DNA from: a virus
Direction: 5' to 3' (one strand)
IMG/VR virus record: IMGVR_UViG_3300025771_000254
Location: 1 to 20,431 of that record
Length of the DNA: 20,431 nucleotides
Below the pieces are notes generated by a model. It saw nothing but the letters and a program-made list of their open reading frames with translations. It was not told where the DNA came from and ran no database searches. A program made the position numbers and the translations under genes. Below, piece by piece: positions 14,976 through 20,431 of this stretch. How positions within the stretch are numbered: the stretch's first letter is position 1; each line of letters begins with the position of its first letter.

Positions 14976-15557
14976 ATGCGCCGTCTTCTTTCCCTTATCC
15001 TTGCGGCTACTGCCGCTGTCACCCTTTCACTGCCCCAGACGGGGGCCAGCGTGGGAGTTCCTGAGGAGTTCATTCCTCCCCACAACTGGGAACTCCCCGC
15101 TAACCCACCACCAGAACCTGTGCGCTCTGTCCAGATCTACAGCATCCGCCCCGAGCCGGTGTGGGCAGATGAGAGGCGCGAACCGTATCTTCGTGATACG
15201 GTTCGTGCGCCAGCCCCGTATCGGGAATCAGCACCCGATTGGCGGTGCGATGAGTGGATGCCTCTTGCCCGTGAGATCGGATGGCCCGAAGAGGAACTGC
15301 CGAAACTGTCCTATGTGATCTTCCGTGAATCACGTTGCAGGCCCGATCAGCACAACCCCGATGACCCGATGGGCGGAAGCAACGGGCTGACACAGATCAA
15401 CCAGTTCTGGTGTAAGCCGACGCAGTACTGGCCGGGAGGCTGGCTCCAGACTCATGACATCCTTGACCATTGCGATGAGTTGTATGCCCCAAGAATCTCC
15501 CTAACAGCGTCACTTGCTTTGTGGGAGAACTCTGGTTGGACTCCTTGGTTCCCCTAA
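14976..15557 (+). CDS. Secreted lysozyme-like / transglycosylase (SLT-type) enzyme
   Basis: A 193-residue protein with GAGGAGGT (14962-14969) before the ATG. The N-terminus 'MRRLL' plus a hydrophobic run to ~residue 20 is a Sec signal peptide, with a probable cut near residue 24. A Pro-rich linker (29-90) leads to a lysozyme-like domain (91-193): 'LSYVIFRESRC' with candidate catalytic Glu118, 'GGSNGLTQIN' (133-142), and a terminal 'LTASLALWENSGWTPW'. Cys91, 121, 146 and 166 could form two disulfides, in keeping with export. It would cleave glycan strands outside the membrane without needing a holin. It starts the cassette behind its own promoter. It could act in lysis, or during infection as an envelope-modifying or superinfection-blocking factor; sequence alone does not decide. 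A strong hairpin lies within its coding region. Confidence 0.85.
   Translation: MRRLLSLILAATAAVTLSLPQTGASVGVPEEFIPPHNWELPANPPPEPVRSVQIYSIRPEPVWADERREPYLRDTVRAPAPYRESAPDWRCDEWMPLAREIGWPEEELPKLSYVIFRESRCRPDQHNPDDPMGGSNGLTQINQFWCKPTQYWPGGWLQTHDILDHCDELYAPRISLTASLALWENSGWTPWFP
15175..15211 (+). other. Very stable RNA hairpin inside the secreted lysozyme gene
   Basis: GGCGC (15175-15179) plus GAACCGTATC (15180-15189) pair with GATACGGTTC (15195-15204) plus GCGCC (15207-15211). This gives 15 perfect base pairs, broken only by a 2-base bulge (GT, 15205-15206), around a TTCGT loop. A third CCGTATC at 15216-15222 could compete for GATACGG. No T-run follows, so it is not a standard terminator. A stem this long is not expected by chance in a coding region of this size. 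Confidence 0.7.
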
Positions 15558-15563
15558 ATATCG

Positions 15564-15569
15564 TATAAT
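15564..15569 (+). promoter_or_regulatory. Perfect TATAAT box ahead of the mucin-like gene (possible -10-only promoter)
   Basis: TATAAT lies 19 bases before the ATG at 15589, within 'CGTATAATGG', similar to 'GGTATACTGG' at the cassette promoter. No -35 box is seen at normal spacing; the nearest candidates, TTGGAC and TTGGTT, are at 22 and 13 bases. A start near 15576 would make a very short leader and remove the left arm of the SD hairpin. Confidence 0.4.
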
Positions 15570-15586
15570 GGTCTCCTGAGGAGGCC
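15570..15586 (+). promoter_or_regulatory. Hairpin sequestering the ribosome binding site of the mucin-like gene
   Basis: GGTCTCC (15570-15576) pairs with GGAGGCC (15580-15586) over 7 bp, including one G-U pair, around a TGA loop. The right arm contains the whole GGAGG ribosome site of the gene starting at 15589. Transcripts arriving from upstream would hide the SD. A transcript started from the adjacent TATAAT box would lack the left arm and be translatable. Confidence 0.5.
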
Positions 15587-15588
15587 GT

Positions 15589-17025
15589 ATGCGGCGTTTC
15601 AGGATTACCTATTTACCAGCATTGATATGGGTATTTTCCTTGATCATGCCGTCGACCGCTCAAGCGGCCTCATATACCGTCACTCAAGAGTCTGAGTGGG
15701 AGTTCACAGTCACACAGACAGAGACCGTATACATATATGGGAACTCCAATGAACCATGTGGGAGCGTGACTGCTGACCCGTATCTGTGGCTGTACAACTC
15801 AGCAGGGACATTGGTAGCGCAGAACGATGACGGTAACCACAACGCCACTGACCAGTGCGTTTCGTCAAAGATTGTCCAAGAGTTACAACCGGACACCTAC
15901 ACCATTCTGGCGGGCTATTGTTGTAGCCAATTAGGTCTCGGCAACAAGCCCGAATGGGGCGACGGTACCTACGAATTAATCATTCAGAACTATGAATTGA
16001 GTACGGAATGGCCGACTACAAGCACTTCCACGACAACCACCACATCGTCCACAACGACAACGACGACAACGACGGTTGTCACGACGACAACGACGGTGCC
16101 TCCCACGACGACCACGTCCACTACTACGTCCGTACCGACGACGACATCTACGTCTACGACGACGGTACCGCCCACCACAACGACTACTGCACCGCCTACG
16201 ACGACCACTACGACGGTATTACCGTCTACGACGACGACGGTCGCCCCTACGTCGTCTCTCGCTCCTGCCCCGTCCACGACATCCACCACGTTTTACGTGC
16301 CCCCGCCTCAGCCAGCGGTGTCCCAGCCCCCTCCTCAGCCGGTAGTGACGACTCCTCCCGTAACGACGACCTCTTCAACAACTTCTACGACGAGTTCAAC
16401 GTCCACTACAACCACGACAACGACGACGACCACGTTGCCGCCGCCATCAACCACGTCAACACCACCGACTACGACAACCTCCGTCCCCGCGAGCACGACC
16501 ACTCTCGCAACTACTACGACATTGAGTCCGACTACCTCTACCCTCCCCCCGACGACTACTACGACCACGTTGCTCGCCACTACTACGACGGTGCCGACAA
16601 CCACCTCTTCAGCACCCGCCACAACTACGACTAATCCGGCCCCCCTCTCGGCACAAGAAGAGAAGACATCGGCTATGATTGCTAGGGTAAGCAATCAAGA
16701 ACTTGCCGAATCCGTGGCTGAAATACTCAGTACAGATGGCGAAATAACCGTAGATGCGGTTCAGGATCTGGTCAACAACGAAGAGTTTGAGAGCCTTGAC
16801 GAAGAGACCTTAGAGGTCATCAGCGGGGCCCTATCTGCCGCTCCAGACGAGGTCAAAGAAGAGTTTGAGGCAGAAGTCAACGTATTCTCTGGGACTTTCG
16901 ATAACTACATACCTTCCGGTTCTAAGATCAGTGTCGAGGATCGAAGGGTAGTAATTGCCGTAACGGCCACCATTTCGGCGTCCATAGCCGCCCCCGCCTC
17001 TGGCGGTGGCAGGAGGAGACGCTGA
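15589..17025 (+). CDS. Secreted mucin-like protein: PPC-like domain, Thr-rich stalk, conserved-looking C-terminus
   Basis: A 478-residue protein. A signal peptide ('RRFRITYLPALIWVFSLIM', cut near AQA27) is followed by a small beta domain (28-140) resembling pre-peptidase C-terminal/DVUA0089-type folds: 'DPYLWLYNSAGTLVAQNDDG', 'LQPDTYTILAGY', 'GDGTYELIIQN'. Cys57, 90, 111 and 112 may form disulfides. Residues ~142-348 are a Thr/Ser/Pro stalk. The last 130 residues are acidic and helical ('LAESVAEILSTDGEITVDAV', 'LEVISGALSAAPDEVKEEFE'), then a short hydrophobic run ('VVIAVTATISASIAAPA') and an Arg4 end. No LPxTG sortase motif is present. It looks like a surface or wall-spanning protein, possibly with a weak C-terminal membrane anchor. 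The role is unknown: host-surface masking, adhesion, or a lysis accessory. The style recalls Thr-rich actinobacterial surface proteins. Confidence 0.75.
   Translation: MRRFRITYLPALIWVFSLIMPSTAQAASYTVTQESEWEFTVTQTETVYIYGNSNEPCGSVTADPYLWLYNSAGTLVAQNDDGNHNATDQCVSSKIVQELQPDTYTILAGYCCSQLGLGNKPEWGDGTYELIIQNYELSTEWPTTSTSTTTTTSSTTTTTTTTVVTTTTTVPPTTTTSTTTSVPTTTSTSTTTVPPTTTTTAPPTTTTTTVLPSTTTTVAPTSSLAPAPSTTSTTFYVPPPQPAVSQPPPQPVVTTPPVTTTSSTTSTTSSTSTTTTTTTTTTLPPPSTTSTPPTTTTSVPASTTTLATTTTLSPTTSTLPPTTTTTTLLATTTTVPTTTSSAPATTTTNPAPLSAQEEKTSAMIARVSNQELAESVAEILSTDGEITVDAVQDLVNNEEFESLDEETLEVISGALSAAPDEVKEEFEAEVNVFSGTFDNYIPSGSKISVEDRRVVIAVTATISASIAAPASGGGRRRR
16012..16632 (+). repeat. Low-complexity ACN-codon repeat encoding the Thr-rich stalk
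   Basis: About 620 bases dominated by ACG, ACA, ACC and ACT codons with TCN and CCN interspersed, encoding roughly 207 residues of Thr/Ser/Pro. Short imperfect units such as ACGACGACAACGACG recur. The composition also leaves other frames open on both strands. Such tracts are prone to length change by slippage or recombination. Confidence 0.9.
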
Positions 17026-17201
17026 TGTTCAAGCGTTTATTTAGAGAGGGCCACGCCCTGATCTGGACCGTCTCGGGAACCGGTTTAGTGCTAATCACCC
17101 TGTCCGGGGACGTTCTGAAATATGCCCTTTGGATTAGCGTTATCTCCCTCGTCGCCCACCTCGCAGGGTTTATACTCATGAAGGATGATGGAGATGACTA
17201 A
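17025..17201 (+). CDS. Small two-TM membrane protein, candidate holin
   Basis: A 58-residue protein too short for usual ORF cut-offs. The ATG overlaps the upstream stop (TGATG) and AGGAGGAG at 17011-17018 is a strong ribosome site. The sequence begins 'MFKRLFREGHALIW', has two hydrophobic segments (about 12-27 'LIWTVSGTGLVLITLS' and 33-52 'YALWISVISLVAHLAGFILM'), and ends in a charged 'KDDGDD'. Basic N-terminus, two membrane spans and charged C-terminus are the general plan of class II holins. It is followed with overlap by another membrane protein and then by a third. It could also be an antiholin or regulator. Coding status is supported by SD, coupling and composition; the holin role comes from context. 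Confidence 0.65.
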   Translation: MFKRLFREGHALIWTVSGTGLVLITLSGDVLKYALWISVISLVAHLAGFILMKDDGDD

Positions 17202-17454
17202 AAAGACCGCAAGCATGATCAAGGACGTGGCTATCCGTATGTTCGCCACGTTCACCGCGTCTGCCCTGAGCATTATTTCTGGTGCCGCCATTATTGGCGA
17301 CATCGCTATGCACAAGGCCGCTCTTCTGGCTGGGTTCGTGGCCGTTGCTCAGGTTGCTGAGAGACTGGCCCGTGCCAGTATGGACGGAACCCTTACGAAA
17401 GAGGAGATTGACGAGGCTTTTCTTGGTGCTCGCATCAAGAAGGAAACCCAGTAA
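17194..17454 (+). CDS. Membrane protein, candidate holin (second of three)
   Basis: An 86-residue protein. I chose ATG 17194 ('MTKKTASM') over 17185 and 17188 because AAGGA at 17181-17185 is well spaced from it. It overlaps the stop of the upstream gene by 8 bases. Residues ~10-60 form two hydrophobic stretches ('RMFATFTASALSIISGAAII', 'HKAALLAGFVAVAQVAERLA') separated by 'GDIAM'. A charged tail follows ('GTLTKEEIDEAFLGARIKKE'). This short two-span form with an acidic 'LTKEEID' end resembles small phage holins. It may act with, or against, the neighbouring holin candidates. Family assignment is tentative. Confidence 0.65.
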   Translation: MTKKTASMIKDVAIRMFATFTASALSIISGAAIIGDIAMHKAALLAGFVAVAQVAERLARASMDGTLTKEEIDEAFLGARIKKETQ

Positions 17455-17473
17455 CCCCCACCTATCTGTGCTA

Positions 17474-17494
17474 GGGTTATACCCGTAATAACCC
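17474..17494 (+). other. Intergenic hairpin before the third holin-type gene
   Basis: GGGTTAT (17474-17480) and ATAACCC (17488-17494) form a perfect 7-bp stem with a 7-base loop, in the 57-base gap between two holin-type genes. There is no T-run. The next SD (GGAGG, 17500-17504) lies just outside. It could be a weak terminator, an RNA end-stabiliser or an operator; which one is unknown. Confidence 0.4.
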
Positions 17495-17511
17495 CTATCG
17501 GAGGTATTCAT

Positions 17512-17733
17512 ATGTTTGATCCCAAGTTCCTCAAGGATGCTGCCGAGCGTGCGGTTTCGACCGTTGCTCAGACGTTCGTTGCCCTCGTGGGCACCGATGC
17601 GCTGGACATCCTGTCGGTGAACATTGCTGACGCTGTCAAGGCCGCTGTCGCTGCCGGTGTCCTCTCGTTTGTGAAGTCGTTCGCCGCCAGCAAGGTTGGC
17701 GACAAGTCGGCTTCGGCTGTCCGTCTGGGCTGA
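17512..17733 (+). CDS. r1t-like holin
   Basis: A 73-residue protein with GGAGG at 17500-17504 before the ATG. The N-terminal 'FLKDAAERAVSTVAQTFVAL' matches the start of the phage r1t holin family ('wlkDaaERAvkTfaQtlla'). Next come a short 'DILSVNIADAVKAAVAAG' and a second hydrophobic segment 'VLSFVKSFAASKVGD', ending 'KSASAVRLG', as often in the family ('llSllkslas...g...sas'). It would form membrane lesions at a set time and release endolysin. It lies two bases upstream of the endolysin gene, the normal holin-endolysin arrangement. Of the three small membrane proteins here it has the best family match. Confidence 0.85.
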   Translation: MFDPKFLKDAAERAVSTVAQTFVALVGTDALDILSVNIADAVKAAVAAGVLSFVKSFAASKVGDKSASAVRLG

Positions 17734-17735
17734 TC

Positions 17736-18707
17736 ATGGGCCGTCCGTACACCGGATTTGACGTTATTGCCGGAGGCAAGCGAGCGGGCTTTGAGACCTT
17801 TATCGATCTCTTAGAAGCCCACTTTGGCCTGTGGAATAACGGGACCTTCGGCGTACGTAAGAAGAGGGGGAAGTCGTCTTACTCCGTTCATGCGACGGGC
17901 AGGGCGGGGGACCTTAGTTGGCGAGGCGCACCGTATCGTGGCCCCGGCAACTATGAAGCCGCCTGTAAGATGATGGACTTCCTTGCCGCTAATGCGGACG
18001 CTCTCTTCGTTGAGGCGATCTTCGATTACTACCCTGCGCCCCACGGTCGTGGTTGGAAGTGTGACCGGGCTGACTGGCAGGTGTACAGCAAGCCTGCCTT
18101 CTCCGGTGCGCCCGGAGGAGACTGGGTCCATGTCGAGGTCAGCAATGACAAGGCAGACGACCCTCAGTACTACATCGACACGATGAAGCGTCTTCTGGGT
18201 GAACCGCCTAAGGCCGTTGCTCCGGCTCCCGCTAAGAAGACCCCCTCCGCTCCCCCCGGAAAGAAGCCATGGCTTCAGGTCGGGTCTAAGGGTGCGGCTG
18301 TCAAGAAGGTGCAGGAACTTGTCGGTGCTGATCCCGTGGACGGTGATTACGGTCGCAAGACCGAGGCCGCTGTCAAGGCGTATCAGGCTGAGCACGACCT
18401 CCATGTCGATGGCATCTGGGGTCCCGGCTCTGATAAGCACGCTAAGAACTGCACTTGTAAGCCCGCTGAGCCTGCCCCCGAGCCGGTTGCGTCCACCAAG
18501 ATCGGTACTAAGGCTGAGTTCCCCGGCAACATGCAGAGGGGTAGCCGTGGTGAGCACGTCAAGCAGGTCCAGTCCAAGGTCGGCGCTACGCCGGACGGTT
18601 GGTTCGGCCCCGCCACCGAGCGTCGTGTCAAGGAGTGGCAGAAGGCTAATGGTCTTACGGTTGACGGCGTAGTCGGCCCCAAGACCTTCGCCGCTATGTT
18701 TGGCTGA
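17736..18707 (+). CDS. Endolysin: M15-type peptidase with two peptidoglycan-binding repeats
   Basis: A 323-residue protein without signal peptide, so release depends on holin. The N-terminal domain (about 1-150) has 'SVHATGRAGD' (Ser50, His52, Asp59) and 'DWVHVE' (Asp129, His132), the two zinc-site motifs of the M15 (VanY / L-alanyl-D-glutamate or D-Ala-D-Ala) peptidase group. A Pro/Ala/Lys linker (155-177) joins two PG_binding_1 repeats: 178-235 ('LQVGSKGAAVKKVQELVGA', 'VDGDYGRKTEAAVKAYQ', 'VDGIWGPGS') and 264-322 ('MQRGSRGEHVKQVQSKVGA', 'PDGWFGPATERRVKEWQ', 'VDGVVGPKTFAAM'). It cuts peptide stems of the host wall. The start lacks a clear SD and lies two bases after the holin stop, so translation is probably coupled. 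The exact bond cut is not decided by the sequence. Confidence 0.88.
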   Translation: MGRPYTGFDVIAGGKRAGFETFIDLLEAHFGLWNNGTFGVRKKRGKSSYSVHATGRAGDLSWRGAPYRGPGNYEAACKMMDFLAANADALFVEAIFDYYPAPHGRGWKCDRADWQVYSKPAFSGAPGGDWVHVEVSNDKADDPQYYIDTMKRLLGEPPKAVAPAPAKKTPSAPPGKKPWLQVGSKGAAVKKVQELVGADPVDGDYGRKTEAAVKAYQAEHDLHVDGIWGPGSDKHAKNCTCKPAEPAPEPVASTKIGTKAEFPGNMQRGSRGEHVKQVQSKVGATPDGWFGPATERRVKEWQKANGLTVDGVVGPKTFAAMFG

Positions 18708-18715
18708 GGTAACAG

Positions 18716-19102
18716 ATGAAGAACATAGCCGTACCATTTAGGTTTACGGGCGGGCGCGTGGCTGCGACCACTGACCCCGACACTGTTGCTCGGCAAAAGA
18801 TCATTGATGTGCTGACCACCGCCCCCTCAGAGCGGTTTGGTCTACCTAACTATGGTGCTGGTCTTTATTCGCTCCTGTTTGAACCAATAGACGAATTGGT
18901 AGAAGCCGACTTCAAGATGGATGCTATGATGGAACTGCGCGATCGTGTGTCTGGAGTTACCATCCACGACATCCGTATCAAGCAGAATCAAATAGACGAA
19001 AGCACTGCGGACATCTACGTTTACTATTCGTTGCCACTAAGCCCAGCACAGACGTTTTCTTTTACCATTACTAACACCTTGACGGAAGAGAGTCCGCTCT
19101 AA
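18716..19102 (+). CDS. Baseplate wedge protein, gpW/gp25-like
   Basis: A 128-residue protein, nearly the size of T4 gp25 (132). GAGGTAA precedes the ATG. The core 'RQKIIDVLTTAPSERFGLPN' and 'YGAGLYSLLFEPIDE' is the signature of the gpW/gp25 (lysozyme-like fold, non-enzymatic) baseplate family: 'i.qiL.T.pGEr.m.P.fG..l..llFep'. The C-terminal strand pattern ('IRIKQNQIDESTADIYVYYS') fits the same fold. gp25 sits at the wedge core and starts sheath polymerisation. This gene resumes baseplate coding after the lysis cassette and overlaps the next gene by one base (TAATG). Confidence 0.93.
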   Translation: MKNIAVPFRFTGGRVAATTDPDTVARQKIIDVLTTAPSERFGLPNYGAGLYSLLFEPIDELVEADFKMDAMMELRDRVSGVTIHDIRIKQNQIDESTADIYVYYSLPLSPAQTFSFTITNTLTEESPL

Positions 19103-20431
19103 TGGCATTTGATTACTCCAGCCGCGATTACAGCACCATCAAGGCTGATTTGTTAGCCCGCGCTGCCCGTATCGCCCCCGAGTGGACTGACCGCAATCCC
19201 TCAGACTTTGGAATGGTTCTTGTTGATCTCTGGGCAAGCATGGGGGACGTTCTCCACTACTACGTGGACCGCGCTGCTGGAGAATCTGTACTTCCTACTG
19301 CTACTCAGCGTGAGTCTGTACTGGCCTTTGCAAACCTGTTTGATTACGTTCCTAATGGCCGTACGAGCGCTCAGGGAACGGTATCGCTGACTAACAACGG
19401 TGCTACTGATATCACGCTTCCTAAATACACTCGCTTTATCGCCCGTAGTGATAACGCCACCTATCAGGCATACAGCCTTGACGGGGCGACTATCGCCGCT
19501 GGTGCTACTGCTGTAGTCAACCTCGCAGAGGGTTTCATCGTGAACTCCCCTGCGGAGACGCTCACTAACTCCTCCTCTGGTAGGAGTTCTCAGAGGTACA
19601 CCCTGAGCAACGCCAACGTGGTCCGCAGTTCGTTGGTTATCACCGTGTATGAGGACGGGATCACCCCGACCGCCTACCGGCGAGTGGATCGCCTTTCTAA
19701 TGCAGTTGCGGGAGATCGGGTGTTCTCAGTCCGCACCACGGCTACGGGTGCTACCGAGATTGTCTTTGGTACCGAGGTTCGCGGGTTCATTCCCCCAACC
19801 GGGGCCGTCATCACGGCTATTTACGCTTACTCCAGTGGGGTTGCCGGAAACCTGCCTGCCAATAGTGTTACGGCTTTCCGAGATTCAACCCCCGCCAGTC
19901 TGGTTATCGCTTCCTCTTCCGCATTTACTGGCGGTGTCGACGAGGAGCCGATTACTTCTCTCAAAAACTCCATCCCATCTCTGACCTCGGCCCAGAACCG
20001 CGCAGTTACCGCTAACGACTTTATCAACCTCGCTCTTGGTATCGACGGCATATCGAAGGCCGCTGTTGAGTACACTCCCAATCCCGCTGGTGGCGCTTCT
20101 GCCGGTAACGCCAGCGTGACGGTGTATCCACAGGTGAACAGGGCAGGCGACTACCTGACGACGGGTGACACTTCTCAGACCGTCAGTGCCGACACGCAGT
20201 CGGCTGTTGTCTCACTGATTCAGCCTCGCGCACTTCTTGGGGTTGACGTGGTCAGCGCCACCAGCATTACGTGGACCCCCATCAATCTCACCGTCACTGC
20301 GTATTTGTCTGACAACGTGGTAGCGCTGTACGCCAAGCGAGATATCGAAGATGCCATTGATGCGCTCTTCGGCTTCGATGCTGTGTCGTTTGGTCAAACG
20401 ATGTCGCTGGGCCAGTTCTATCGCTCTATCC
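19102..20431 (+). CDS. Baseplate wedge protein, gpJ/T4 gp6-like (3' truncated)
   Basis: The ATG overlaps the gp25-like stop (TAATG) and the frame stays open to the window end, giving 443 residues of an incomplete protein. The N-terminus 'FDYSSRDYSTIKADLLARAA' and 'SDFGMVLVDLWASMGDVLHY' is typical of the baseplate J family ('dfs.rdye.i...l.......pdwt..npsD.G..LlelfA...d.l.yy.d'). Further on are 'VRGFIPPTGAVITAIYAYSS' with 'GVAGNLPANSV', then 'NRAVTANDFINLALGIDGIS', the conserved 'RaVt..Dye.lA..v.gV'. gp6/J dimers form the outer wedge ring that holds fibres. T4 gp6 has 660 residues, so roughly a third may lie beyond the edge. Confidence 0.93.
   Translation, partial: MAFDYSSRDYSTIKADLLARAARIAPEWTDRNPSDFGMVLVDLWASMGDVLHYYVDRAAGESVLPTATQRESVLAFANLFDYVPNGRTSAQGTVSLTNNGATDITLPKYTRFIARSDNATYQAYSLDGATIAAGATAVVNLAEGFIVNSPAETLTNSSSGRSSQRYTLSNANVVRSSLVITVYEDGITPTAYRRVDRLSNAVAGDRVFSVRTTATGATEIVFGTEVRGFIPPTGAVITAIYAYSSGVAGNLPANSVTAFRDSTPASLVIASSSAFTGGVDEEPITSLKNSIPSLTSAQNRAVTANDFINLALGIDGISKAAVEYTPNPAGGASAGNASVTVYPQVNRAGDYLTTGDTSQTVSADTQSAVVSLIQPRALLGVDVVSATSITWTPINLTVTAYLSDNVVALYAKRDIEDAIDALFGFDAVSFGQTMSLGQFYRSI

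Noticed and set aside
15990-16289. Val-rich - strand frame over the Thr stalk
   Set aside because: Complement of ACN codons reads as Val codons; composition artefact.
16008-16634. 208-codon His/Asp-rich frame overlapping the Thr stalk
   Set aside because: Arises from the ACG/ACA repeat read out of frame; no ribosome site and no non-repetitive domain.
17811-18737. 308-codon open frame on the - strand opposite the endolysin
   Set aside because: Shadow of a GC-ending coding gene; the + strand has clear peptidase and peptidoglycan-binding motifs.

Overview
This window is about 20.4 kb of the late structural region of a double-stranded DNA phage with a contractile tail (myovirus morphology). All recognisable genes are on the + strand, tightly packed, and mostly joined by TGATG, TAATG or ATGA overlaps with strong GGAGG-type ribosome binding sites. 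Both ends are cut inside genes. I see no integrase, replication, packaging or capsid gene, no tRNA and no CRISPR array, and no gene-free stretch reaches 100 bases. The host is probably a Gram-positive-type (monoderm) bacterium and I favour an actinobacterium. The reasons are the number of peptidoglycan hydrolases, a secreted wall-type protein with a long threonine linker, r1t-like holins and the absence of visible spanins. Host assignment is inference.

Layout. (1) 2-1222: 3' part of a fibre with a tail-collar domain and a histidine-rich metal-binding-type tip. (2) 1222-3732: four small neck genes in an order that fits adaptor, head closure, neck and tail terminator. (3) 3733-5949: tail sheath and tail tube. 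(4) 5980-6913: Cys-rich tail assembly chaperone or baseplate-hub assembly protein, probably extended by a +1 ribosomal frameshift. (5) 6925-9693: tape measure carrying an M15 peptidase and a lysozyme-like domain. (6) 9693-14903: baseplate hub genes, namely a CIS-tube-like protein with a large extra C-terminal part, a LysM protein, a gp27/gpD-like hub, and an OB-fold spike fused to a collar-type fibre. (7) 14911-18707: a lysis and envelope cassette inserted in the baseplate operon with its own promoter. It holds a secreted lysozyme-like enzyme, a mucin-like secreted protein, three small membrane or holin-type proteins and an M15 endolysin with two peptidoglycan-binding repeats. (8) 18716-20431: baseplate wedge proteins gp25-like and gp6/J-like (3' truncated).

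How the parts work together. Tube and sheath assemble around the tape measure with help from the chaperone. The hub proteins and spike form the baseplate centre, gp25 and gp6/J form the wedges, and the two collar-type fibres are the candidate receptor binders. On infection the tape-measure hydrolases would open the wall locally. At the end of infection the cassette supplies holins plus a second pair of wall enzymes of the same two chemistries.

The points most worth a second look are: the predicted +1 frameshift with a CTT-T slip site like that of prfB; an SD-sequestering hairpin overlapping a TATAAT box ahead of the mucin-like gene, which recalls T4 lysozyme gene control; a very stable hairpin inside the secreted lysozyme gene; the spike-fibre fusion; the collar fibre placed next to the neck genes; and the envelope cassette with its own promoter.
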